Shown piece after piece: positions 7,649 to 14,696 of a DNA stretch of 23,189 bases. The first letter of the stretch is position 1, and each line of letters begins with the position of its first letter. The stretch is from CALXZG01 sp034184445 (lineage in GTDB: Bacteria > Pseudomonadota > Alphaproteobacteria > CAAHEQ01 > UBA3637), in assembly GCA_034184445.1 (NCBI GenBank), contig JAXFZX010000069.1, forward strand, positions 1 to 23,189, written 5' to 3'. A model generated the notes under the pieces. The model was not told the origin of the DNA. It saw only the letters and a program-made list of their open reading frames with translations, and did not search any database. The translations under genes and the position numbers were made by a program.

Positions 7649-8876
7649 AACTATCGGTATATGGGGCATGGGACGTGAAGGTTTATCCGTCAAAACCGCC
7701 TTATTAAAGCATGTACCTCACGCAAAAATTGTTGAAATAGGGGAAGACACCACCGACAAAATATCCGGATGCGATATTCTTTTTAAATCCCCCGGGGTTA
7801 GTCTTTATCGTTCCGAGATTCAAAAAGCCCTTCAAAACGGGATTTGGGTTTCATCTGGTACCAATTTATTTTTTGCCAATAAATCCCCTAAAACACGCGT
7901 TATTGCCGTCACGGGCACCAAGGGTAAAAGCACCACATCTGCTCTGCTTGCCCATACTTTAAAAAAATACAAAAGGACGGTGTTATTGGGCGGAAACATC
8001 GGGAAACCCTTGATTGATTTTGTGGATGAGGCCCCTGATTTTGTGGTGGCGGAACTATCCAGTTATCAATGCGCGGATCTAAGGGGAACCCCCGATATCG
8101 GTATTTTAACGAATCTGTTTCCCGAACACCTGCAATGGCACCAAACACATGAAAATTACTATCGCGATAAATGGCATTTAATTGATCGGTGTCATTTGGT
8201 CCTTTTAAATTATCAAGATCCTCGCACCCAAACCTTCCCTGCCCCCAAAAACACAATCTGGTTTAACGACCCGCATCACATTCATATCAAAGACGATACT
8301 TTTTATGACGGACAATGCCCTCTTTTAAGAACCCAAAGACTGCCCCTTATCGGCCACCATAATGCCGAAAATGCGTGCGCCGTTTTAACCGCATTAAGGG
8401 CCCTGAATTTTGATATCAAAAAAGCCGATTTTTCGGATTTTAAGGCCCTCCCCCACCGCCTTCAAATTTTAGGAACGAAAGAGGGCATTACCTATGTGGA
8501 TGACAGCATTTCCACCACCCCCGAAACGGCTATAGCGGCTTTAAAGGCACTTCCTCCTCAGACACCGATTACACTGATTGCCGGTGGTTTTGATAGAGGC
8601 CAAGACTATCGGGAACTGGCATATTTTTTATCCGAAAATAAAGACCTGATGCGCCTGGTGACATTACCCGATACAGGGAAAAGATTGGCGGATTTAGCCC
8701 AAACCGCCGGTGTTCAGACAAGCCTCACTTCCGATATGCCGACCGCCGTTAATATAGCAAAACACCTGACACCAACGGGCGGAATTATTTTACTGTCCCC
8801 CGCGGCCCCCAGCTATAATTTGTATAAAAATTTTGAAGCTCGTGGACTGGATTTTAAAGTTCAAGCCGGTTTTTAG
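7623..8876 (+). CDS. murD2: UDP-MurNAc-L-alanine--L-glutamate ligase (MurD2)
   Basis: Mur ligase adding glutamate to UDP-MurNAc-L-Ala in the cytoplasm; next to murL the expected substrate is L-Glu rather than D-Glu. The 417-residue protein has the N-terminal nucleotide-binding fold (GIWGMGREG), the ATP P-loop GTKGKSTT (98-105), ELSSYQ (144-149), NLFPEHLQWH (164-173), a probable carbamylated Lys183, HRLQILG and a DSISTTPETA segment where canonical MurD has DSKATN. The last difference is what I associate with the MurD2 branch. The start at 7623 has AAAGGA 8 bases upstream and lies inside murL, suggesting translational coupling. The 3' end overlaps the convergent minus-strand gene by 4 bases. 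A canonical D-Glu-adding MurD is the alternative. Confidence 0.85.
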   Translation: MLWTNLENKTIGIWGMGREGLSVKTALLKHVPHAKIVEIGEDTTDKISGCDILFKSPGVSLYRSEIQKALQNGIWVSSGTNLFFANKSPKTRVIAVTGTKGKSTTSALLAHTLKKYKRTVLLGGNIGKPLIDFVDEAPDFVVAELSSYQCADLRGTPDIGILTNLFPEHLQWHQTHENYYRDKWHLIDRCHLVLLNYQDPRTQTFPAPKNTIWFNDPHHIHIKDDTFYDGQCPLLRTQRLPLIGHHNAENACAVLTALRALNFDIKKADFSDFKALPHRLQILGTKEGITYVDDSISTTPETAIAALKALPPQTPITLIAGGFDRGQDYRELAYFLSENKDLMRLVTLPDTGKRLADLAQTAGVQTSLTSDMPTAVNIAKHLTPTGGIILLSPAAPSYNLYKNFEARGLDFKVQAGF

Positions 8877-9751
8877 GCCGCCAATACATTTTGGTTATTG
8901 GGAACCAAAACAAGCGGATAATTTTTCTTTTTCCGAATAAATTTTGGCCGCTCTTGCCGATAGTTAAAATTCCGCACGGATTGTTTTGCCATAACCTCTG
9001 CTTGCTTTAACGCGATGCGCCGATGCGCAATTTCGGCCTGTAATGCCGCATCTTTTTGGCGTTTGGCCAATGCCATCTTTTTGGTCAACATTCGTCTTTC
9101 TTTCTTTACTTGTGCAGATACGGGGCCCATAGCACGTTCAAAAGCTTCTTTGCGAACAGCCGATAATGCCCGACGGAGTGATTGAATCTCTTGAATTTTT
9201 TCAACATTATTTTCTTTTTTCGCTTTGGCCATTTGACGTGTTAATTGGGCGCGTTTTCGTTTAATTTCTTCCAAAACCCGAATAGACATTAATTGATTGG
9301 CCAATATCTCCCGTTCCACGGGGGTCATATTAACCCGATGTGTTATAGAAGACGCTTGTGTGGATTGAGGGTGTGTTGCCACCGATGCAATAGGCGTTTT
9401 ATTTATAGACGCTTTATTTATGGAAACAACCGGTTGTTCAGCCTGTCGTGGTTTAGCAACAGGTGCGGCATCACGAATAATTTTGCTAAAATACCGATCA
9501 TCACGGGAATAAGAGGTTGTCCTAATCGCACCGACACCAGCCAAGACACCGGCAACCGTCACTCCGACAACACCACCCCACGGGAATTGACGTGATTCTT
9601 TCGGGGGCTGAGGATTATTCGGGGCAAGGGCCTCTGCCGTTTGCACTTGCGGCACCGATGTTTGATGGGGTTCTTCCGCCTTTGCCGACTGTGTCAATGC
9701 TGCAACAACCACCATAAACGATACAATTTTACTTTTAATAGATTTAAACAT
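8873..9751 (-). CDS. Exported or membrane-anchored coiled-coil protein of unknown function
   Basis: 292 residues, not recognised. Visible layout: N-terminal signal peptide (SKIVSFMVVVAALTQSAKA, cleavage likely around residue 25), a Pro/Gln-rich segment, a second hydrophobic stretch (WGGVVGVTVAGVLAGVGAI, about 58-76) that may span the membrane, a Ser/Thr/Ala-rich linker, then a long highly charged helical region (about 140-260) dense in Lys, Arg, Glu and Ala with coiled-coil character, and a basic tail rich in Asn, Gln and Lys. The gene has its own strong promoter and a GGAG site before the ATG at 9751. It converges on murD2, overlapping its stop by 4 bases. An envelope structural or nucleoid-like role can be imagined, but nothing in the sequence fixes it. 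Confidence 0.7.
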   Translation of the reverse strand: MFKSIKSKIVSFMVVVAALTQSAKAEEPHQTSVPQVQTAEALAPNNPQPPKESRQFPWGGVVGVTVAGVLAGVGAIRTTSYSRDDRYFSKIIRDAAPVAKPRQAEQPVVSINKASINKTPIASVATHPQSTQASSITHRVNMTPVEREILANQLMSIRVLEEIKRKRAQLTRQMAKAKKENNVEKIQEIQSLRRALSAVRKEAFERAMGPVSAQVKKERRMLTKKMALAKRQKDAALQAEIAHRRIALKQAEVMAKQSVRNFNYRQERPKFIRKKKNYPLVLVPNNQNVLAA

Positions 9752-9783
9752 AAAGATATCTCCTGTCTTCGTTTTATAGGGTG

Positions 9784-9811
9784 ATTATATCACAAAATCT
9801 TTTTTTGACAA
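9784..9811 (-). promoter_or_regulatory. Sigma-70 promoter of the coiled-coil protein gene
   Basis: On the minus strand TTGTCA (9806-9811), 16-base spacer, perfect TATAAT (9784-9789). The ATG at 9751 lies about 32 bases beyond the -10, with GGAG in between. Confidence 0.6.
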
Positions 9812-9846
9812 GTTATTTCATATAACTATATAAAAAATAAAATATT

Positions 9847-10335
9847 TTAATCAATCTCTTCGTTTGGTTTCAAACCCCAAACTGCTTTTTTGTTAAACCA
9901 ACCTTTGACATCTTTATCCTGATATTTAAATGCCATCAGACAATAGCTTTCTTCCGCGGGACATTTTATAATTCGCCCGACCGACCCCACTTCCACGATG
10001 GCGATGGGACGACCATCCAAAGCAGGCTTATCCGTTAAGACCCCTTCTTCCCGAACAAGAGCTGTGCGTTTATCACTAATCATTTTTTCATGCACCCAAC
10101 CGATAGATCCATCGGCCTCTTGCACTTGTTTCCAGATATCATAGGTATCTAATACTTTGACCGGATAACCTTGTTCCTGATAAATCCAGCGTATGGGATA
10201 TTTTTCCCCGGGGCCGGTACGCCAGTTGACCTGTTTCTTTTTCAAAGAAGCATAATCTCCCTCATCTGCGGCGAACGCAAGGCCGCCAAACATCATCAAG
10301 ATTGCACAGATACAAATCCTAAATTTTATCATCAT
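9847..10335 (-). CDS. Exported SH3-domain protein (alphaproteobacterial SH3_4 type)
   Basis: 162 residues from the ATG at 10335: a signal peptide (MIKFRICICAILMMFGGLAFA) then two SH3-like beta repeats. The first is VNWRTGPGEKYPIRWIYQEQ followed by GYPVKVLDTYDIWKQVQEADGS and IGWVHEKMI, the classic bacterial SH3 pattern; the second ends KGWFNKKAVWGL. Such periplasmic proteins are common in Alphaproteobacteria and are thought to bind peptidoglycan or act as cell-wall adaptors. The frame stays open to 10494, but a start there would bury the signal peptide; an ATG one codon later (10332) is equally good. It overlaps the end of the dUTPase-like gene by 17 bases, and no clear Shine-Dalgarno is seen, so translation is probably coupled. 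Confidence 0.82.
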   Translation of the reverse strand: MMIKFRICICAILMMFGGLAFAADEGDYASLKKKQVNWRTGPGEKYPIRWIYQEQGYPVKVLDTYDIWKQVQEADGSIGWVHEKMISDKRTALVREEGVLTDKPALDGRPIAIVEVGSVGRIIKCPAEESYCLMAFKYQDKDVKGWFNKKAVWGLKPNEEID

Positions 10336-10867
10336 CAGGGACACTGTATCTGTTGCGCAAAGACATTTTAGGCCGACGCGTAGATTGAAATATGTTTCGG
10401 ACTTTTGTGTTATCAACACTCCCTTCATCCAAAACCATCTCTTTTTCATCGGTGGTATGGCCTTGGATAGAACCCGATACCTCTTGCCATGCAATTTGAA
10501 ATGCCGGCATAACCAACAATTGGGCTATTTCTTCTCCCCGATGTAAAACATACGGATTTGATGATACATTTTGGATCAGAACGAACACAGCACCTCTATC
10601 CGCCGGATTTAAGATATGGGGAGCATCCGACACAATAATACCATGTTTTTCCGCCAGAATCGGATGACTGACAATCAAACCACATAAACCGTCTGGGACA
10701 CCAATGGCAAATCCGACAGGAACGATCAATCGTTCATTGGGGTTTATTTTAACCGGAGCCCCCACAGCGGCTAATAAATTCAATGCGCCATGAAATTTTG
10801 AAGTATAAGAGGGCAAAGGAAATCCCATCCCATCAGGCGTTCTGGCAATAAAAAGTTTCGGTATCAT
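10319..10867 (-). CDS. dUTPase-fold protein with altered active-site motifs
   Basis: 182 residues. The fold is recognisable from motif 4 (QNVSSNPYVLHRGEEIAQLL), the 'AEKHGI' half of motif 2 (canonical LALKHGI) and motif 1 position (HGALNLLAA for xGxDLxA). However, key residues differ: motif 1 has Asn30 for the usual Asp, motif 2 lacks the SG/Arg of PRSG, motif 3 reads ILNPADRG instead of IDxDYRG so that the catalytic Asp and the uracil-stacking Tyr are missing, and the Gly-rich C-terminal motif 5 is absent. It may hydrolyse another nucleotide, act as a regulator, or be a non-catalytic paralogue. The start has GAGG 6 bases upstream. Neighbour downstream is the SH3 protein. Confidence 0.7.
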   Translation of the reverse strand: MIPKLFIARTPDGMGFPLPSYTSKFHGALNLLAAVGAPVKINPNERLIVPVGFAIGVPDGLCGLIVSHPILAEKHGIIVSDAPHILNPADRGAVFVLIQNVSSNPYVLHRGEEIAQLLVMPAFQIAWQEVSGSIQGHTTDEKEMVLDEGSVDNTKVRNIFQSTRRPKMSLRNRYSVPDDDKI

Positions 10868-10893
10868 AGTAGCCTCAATTTAAATTTTCTCCT

Positions 10894-10922
10894 ATATTGC
10901 CAAACTTCATCATGAATGTCAA
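10894..10922 (-). promoter_or_regulatory. Possible promoter of the dUTPase-like gene
   Basis: On the minus strand perfect TTGACA (10917-10922), 17-base spacer, CAATAT (10894-10899). The -35 is convincing, the -10 weak; it lies about 27 bases upstream of the start codon. The remaining sequence between 10923 and 11025 is AT-rich with nothing recognised. Confidence 0.35.
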
Positions 10923-11025
10923 CCCCTTTTCGGAATAAGTTAAGTGAAGATTCTATGTTTATAGATAAAAAATAAATCTAGATAATACGGTAAGAATAGG
11001 AACACTCTCTGTATCCATTTTTTCC

Positions 11026-11054
11026 TTGACATTTTATGCGTTAAAGCTTAATCT
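11026..11054 (+). promoter_or_regulatory. Sigma-70 promoter of the polysaccharide module
   Basis: TTGACA (11026-11031), 17-base spacer, TAATCT (11049-11054). It lies 35 bases upstream of ATG 11090, which has GGAG at 11079-11082. Confidence 0.65.
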
Positions 11055-11089
11055 ATGGCAAAGTAAAAGCAGATACTTGGAGAAACGAA

Positions 11090-12964
11090 ATGGAAGTTGA
11101 TTTAGTCTATTTGTGGTGCTCAAATACACAACCTGACTTTAAGAAGAAATTGCAACAAACGGAAAACAATTTTTTTATATCAAATAATAAATTTCGGCCA
11201 AATACAAGATTTTCTGATCATAATGAATTAAGGTATTCTTTGCGATCAGTTGAAAAATTTGCCCCTTGGATTCATCACATTTACATTGTGACTGATAATC
11301 AAGTTCCCGAATGGTTAAATCTGGAACACCCCAAAATAACCCTTGTAGATCATCGCGAAATTATTCCTGAGGCATATTTACCAACATTTAATTCTAATGT
11401 GATAGAAGCCTTTATACATCAAATTCCCAACCTCTGCGAAAAGTTTCTTTTCGCCAATGATGATATGTTCTTCACCAATGACACCGATCCCAGCTTCTTT
11501 TTTACCGATGACGGGCGTCCTATTCATCGCCCGCACCCAACACCGGATTATCGCAAGGATTATTATGCCCATATACTTAAACAAGCAAAAACATTAGCCG
11601 AAAAAGACACAGGTCGTTCTGTGCCGATGAAGTATCCTTATCCTTCACATAACATAGATCCTTATACAAAAAGTCTTTATGCAGATACCTTCTATCATTT
11701 TTTACCTTACTATGAAAAAATGTTCCCCAACAAATTTCGTAGGCTTAATGATGTGCAACGTTTTTTAGTATCCTGTTGGGGGCTTCTAACAGACCGATTG
11801 GTATGGGATGAAAAAGATATTCGTGAATTGCGATTTATTGACCAATGCAATGAGCAAATATTAAATGATTTTTTAAGCAAAGAAAAACCAAAATTATTTT
11901 GTATAAATGACACAGATATACTTAGAACAGAAGATTATCTAAGTCAATCAAAATTATTACAGAATCTATTTCCCAATAAATCATCTTTTGAAAAGGACGA
12001 TGAAATTGTTGCGATGGATTATCAATCGTTTTCCTTAAAGCCCGCATTTTCCCAAAAAAACATCCCTGTTGTTTTTTTAATTAATGAAGCATTCATTCCT
12101 TTTTTAGGAATAACCTTAGCTTCGTTACTTAAAAATATTCAAAAAAAATATAACTATGATATCATTATTTTAGAAAATGGCGGCAACCCCTTTTCTTATG
12201 AAACGTTAATTCCTAAAAAATTGCCGAAAAATGTTTCTATCCGGATTCAAGACATAGGTTTTATAGGCGAAAAATACAAACGGGGACCATTTAAAACATT
12301 TACCCACGAAAAAATAACAAAGTGGTTGAGGATTTTTTTGCCTCAATTCCTAAATAATTATTCAAAAATTATTTATTTGGATTCAGATTTATTGATACAC
12401 TGTGATGTGGCAGAATTATATCAATTGGAACTAAATGGGATGGCCATCGGTGGCATTGTAGATATGGAAGCCCACAATTTACTCAATTCCAAAAAAGAGT
12501 CGATGAATCGAGTTTTTCATTGCACTACTATTGATGATTACATTAATTTAGGTGTGATGGTCATGGACTTAGATATCCTAAGAAGATTCAATTTTGATCA
12601 GAGGGTGATGAAATTGATGACGATAATTCCTGAAAAGTTTTGGAACTTTAACGACTTCTTTAATGCTCTTTTACACAACAATACAACATTATTGGATATG
12701 ACATATAATTTTCAATACGGCCTTTTACTAAAAGCGCATAATCTATATTCATTTTTTCAAGATGAATATTATTTGCCTTTTCAAAAGGTAAAAAAAGAAG
12801 GGGCAAAGATTACTCACTTTACAACTGTGAAGCCGTGGCACAAAATTATAGAAAATGAAGGTATTAATTGGTGGAAATTAGCACGAGAAACTCCTTTTTA
12901 TGAAATGGCTTTATCAATCCCCAAAGGGATACCTGTGCCCCCTAAAATAGAAAAAGGCAAATAA
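11090..12964 (+). CDS. Stealth-family phosphotransferase fused to a GT8 glycosyltransferase
   Basis: 624-residue two-domain enzyme for surface polysaccharide assembly. Residues 1-285 match the Stealth family: CR1 (VDLVYLW, 3-9), CR2 (RFSDHNELRYSLRSVEKFAP through FANDDMFF, 40-128, with Asn-Asp-Asp 123-125), CR3 (YPSHNIDPYTKSLY to FRRLNDVQRF, 184-225) and CR4 (KPKLFCINDTD, 266-276). Stealth proteins transfer sugar-1-phosphate to build phosphodiester-linked capsules. Residues 325-600 form a GT8-type domain: KIIYLDSDLLIHCDVAELY with DxD at 431-433, DYINLGVMVMDL, NDFFN (521-525, where DQDxLN is usual) and HFTTVKPW (576-583). No membrane helix is seen, so it probably acts at the cytoplasmic face. 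The acyltransferase gene begins 1 base after its stop. Base composition is markedly more AT-rich than the housekeeping neighbours, suggesting lateral acquisition. Sugar specificity is unknown. Confidence 0.85.
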   Translation: MEVDLVYLWCSNTQPDFKKKLQQTENNFFISNNKFRPNTRFSDHNELRYSLRSVEKFAPWIHHIYIVTDNQVPEWLNLEHPKITLVDHREIIPEAYLPTFNSNVIEAFIHQIPNLCEKFLFANDDMFFTNDTDPSFFFTDDGRPIHRPHPTPDYRKDYYAHILKQAKTLAEKDTGRSVPMKYPYPSHNIDPYTKSLYADTFYHFLPYYEKMFPNKFRRLNDVQRFLVSCWGLLTDRLVWDEKDIRELRFIDQCNEQILNDFLSKEKPKLFCINDTDILRTEDYLSQSKLLQNLFPNKSSFEKDDEIVAMDYQSFSLKPAFSQKNIPVVFLINEAFIPFLGITLASLLKNIQKKYNYDIIILENGGNPFSYETLIPKKLPKNVSIRIQDIGFIGEKYKRGPFKTFTHEKITKWLRIFLPQFLNNYSKIIYLDSDLLIHCDVAELYQLELNGMAIGGIVDMEAHNLLNSKKESMNRVFHCTTIDDYINLGVMVMDLDILRRFNFDQRVMKLMTIIPEKFWNFNDFFNALLHNNTTLLDMTYNFQYGLLLKAHNLYSFFQDEYYLPFQKVKKEGAKITHFTTVKPWHKIIENEGINWWKLARETPFYEMALSIPKGIPVPPKIEKGK

Positions 12965-12965
12965 A

Positions 12966-14028
12966 ATGTCCAGAATCCCCCCCCCCCCCGCATGCATCAG
13001 ATAAAAAATCAAATAATTCTAGATTCTTTGCGATAGAGCTTTTAAGAATAATTTTTGTTTTTCTAATTATTCTATGGCATGTTATGCTAAGATATCCTAA
13101 AATTCGCTATAATGTTTTAAGTTTTTTCAACACCAAAGAGATGAGAATATGGTTTTGTGCTGAATTGTTTTTTGTTATTGGTGGATTTTTTCTATTTAAA
13201 AGATTGCAATCCCACATCAATGTTTGGGATTTGATTAAGAAATTATATGTCCGATTAACACCTGCATTAGCATTTACCTTTGCCCTATGTTGTATCGGTG
13301 GGACAGTAGATTTTCACCGTTTTCCATCTATATTATCCCTAAGCACCGGGTTATCAATTCCCGATGAAGTAATGCGTTGGGGTGATTGGTATGTCGGTGT
13401 CTATTTTTGGTGTAGCCTGCTGTTTATCGGTTTGTTCTACAATAACCTAAGATGGGGATTTGTATGGGCAGTGATCCTTTGCTATTTAGCACTATGCCTT
13501 AGATTCAATGCCCATTATGACGGATGGATGAAGACATATTATACTGTTATTGGGACTGCATTTATCCGTGGTATCCATGGCATGGGAATCGGTATTCTTG
13601 CTGCCTTCTTATCCGATAAAATCAATATTGTGAAAAAGAAAAGTGTTTCTATCTTTTTTACCGTATTAGAAATATATTTTTTATGGACTATTTTTTATTG
13701 GCTTCTACGCACACCACATAGCCATTTAAATTTCTTAGAAATAGAAATCCTTTTTGCATTATTGTTAATTTGTATTGTCCATTCATTAGGCTACCTCACA
13801 AAATATTTGAATAAGATAAAGAACATCCAACTTATTTCAAGATATGCCTATCCTGTTATGTTGGGACATATTCCTGTTTTAAAGTTTCTTGAAATGCACA
13901 AAAATTATCCCCAAAATGGCCTAGCCTGCGGTTTAATAATCGGAGGAGGAATCTTGATAGGAATTTTGGAATATCATCTGGTGGAACAAAAAATCGTCCC
14001 ATGGGTGAAAAAATTTTTTAAATGTTAG
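12966..14028 (+). CDS. Acyltransferase-3 family membrane protein, frame broken at a poly-C tract (phase OFF)
   Basis: Acyltransferase-3 proteins transfer acetyl or other acyl groups to extracytoplasmic sugars of capsule, LPS or exopolysaccharide. ATG 12966 (AAGG 8 bases upstream, 1 base after the previous stop) reads MSRI, then four Pro codons, then ACIR and a stop at 13102 minus 100, that is 13002-13004 in window coordinates. The conserved protein lies in another frame: from 12991 it reads HASDKKSNNSRFFAIELLRI with the family motif R-x10-H (Arg codon 13045-13047, His codon 13078-13080) and continues to 14028 through about ten hydrophobic helices. Twelve or fifteen Cs instead of 13 would join the frames into 353 or 354 residues, the usual family size. 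The longest intact ORF here starts at ATG 13084, just past the essential His. Most likely a phase-variable gene in the off state; a decayed gene or sequencing error are alternatives. Confidence 0.8.
12977..12989 (+). repeat. Poly-C tract (13 Cs), candidate slipped-strand contingency locus
   Basis: Thirteen uninterrupted Cs in an otherwise very AT-rich region, 11 bases after the start codon of the acyltransferase frame. Homopolymeric C/G tracts of this length near the 5' end of surface-modification genes are the classic hallmark of phase variation by polymerase slippage. Confidence 0.8.
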
Positions 14029-14082
14029 AACTGTTGACATAATTAATTTTATCCGTTCTTTCGTATGGTTTAAGAAGTATTA

Positions 14083-14104
14083 GCCTTGAAAAGGCATTTT
14101 TTTT
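14083..14104 (+). terminator. Intrinsic terminator of the polysaccharide module
   Basis: Stem GCCTT (14083-14087), loop GAA, AAGGC (14091-14095), followed by A and eight Ts. It lies 55 bases after the acyltransferase stop and 45 bases before the lipoprotein gene. Confidence 0.7.
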
Positions 14105-14149
14105 ATTCCACTTATCCTGTGTATTTTTAATCAATCTAAGGAGAATTCT

Positions 14150-14590
14150 ATGAAAAAAACGCTATCTATTCTATTATTGGGAACGGCTCTGGTTGTAGGA
14201 GGATGTTCTCATCGGTGCGGAGATAATACCTGTATGAAAGATGCCAACCCGGCACCAACCTGTTCTAAAACGCCAGCACATTTTGCCTTTGATTCTGCCG
14301 TATTGGATCAAGCTGATCGGGATAATTTAGAAAAGGTTGCCCAAAGGCTCAATCATAATCCGAACGAAAAAGTACGCATCAGTGGCTACACCGACAGCAC
14401 CGGAGCCCAAGATTATAATATGACACTATCCAAAGAACGGGCTCAAAGTGCGGCGCGGTATTTGGAATCCTTGGGCATTTCCGCTAACAGAATTTCTATT
14501 AAAGGATATGGGGCTACCCATTTTGTTGCCCCTAACGAAACAGCCAATGAACGCGCCCAAAATCGCCGAATTGAGGTTTCATTTTACTAA
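14150..14590 (+). CDS. OmpA-family outer membrane lipoprotein (Pal-like)
   Basis: 146 residues. The lipoprotein signal peptide ends in a clear lipobox (VVGG, then Cys19), with Ser at +2 predicting outer-membrane sorting. After a short Cys-containing linker (Cys23, 28 and 38, unusual for this family) comes an OmpA C-terminal peptidoglycan-binding domain (about 43-146): HFAFDSAVL, ISGYTDSTGAQDYNMTLSKE and RAQSAARYLESLGI, with Asp82 and Arg97 where OmpA/Pal proteins contact diaminopimelate, and NERAQNRRIEV near the end. It tethers the outer membrane to peptidoglycan. It is not beside tolB or ybgF, so it may not be the Tol-linked Pal. The ATG follows AAGGAG by about 8 bases. The unpaired cysteines could form periplasmic disulphides. 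Confidence 0.85.
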   Translation: MKKTLSILLLGTALVVGGCSHRCGDNTCMKDANPAPTCSKTPAHFAFDSAVLDQADRDNLEKVAQRLNHNPNEKVRISGYTDSTGAQDYNMTLSKERAQSAARYLESLGISANRISIKGYGATHFVAPNETANERAQNRRIEVSFY

Positions 14591-14605
14591 TTTTTATTTA
14601 TAAAG

Positions 14606-14640
14606 TCCCCCCCTCCTTGCCTTAAAATGGGGGATTATTC
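14606..14640 (+). terminator. Weak possible terminator after the OmpA-family lipoprotein
   Basis: TCCCCC (14606-14611) can pair with GGGGGA (14629-14634) across a 17-base loop, followed by TTATTCTT. The long loop and broken T-run make this uncertain. Confidence 0.3.
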
Positions 14641-14669
14641 TTGACTTAGGGCCAAATTTGTGATATGTT
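14641..14669 (+). promoter_or_regulatory. Sigma-70 promoter of the 284-residue hypothetical gene
   Basis: TTGACT (14641-14646), 17-base spacer, TATGTT (14664-14669), 27 bases before ATG 14697, with GGAGG in between. Confidence 0.6.
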
Positions 14670-14696
14670 TTCTTTAAACATGCGGAGGCTATTGTA

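Noticed and set aside
9811..9827. Inverted repeat AGTTAT-TTCAT-ATAACT.
   Set aside because: Only six A/T-rich base pairs and no T-run; too weak to call a terminator or operator, though it overlaps the upstream edge of the -35 box.
9805..9834. Plus-strand TTGACA-18-TATAAA promoter.
   Set aside because: No plus-strand gene follows; the sequence is AT-rich and the match is likely incidental.
10336..10494. Extended start of the SH3 protein at 10494.
   Set aside because: It would place 53 residues before a clear signal peptide and lie antiparallel-free but wholly inside the dUTPase-like gene.
14034..14069. TTGACA at 14034 as a promoter for the lipoprotein gene.
   Set aside because: No acceptable -10 at 16-19 bases, and the terminator at 14083 lies downstream of it.
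14607..14613. Second poly-C run (7 Cs) as another contingency tract.
   Set aside because: Short, non-coding and not within promoter spacing; probably part of a weak terminator stem.
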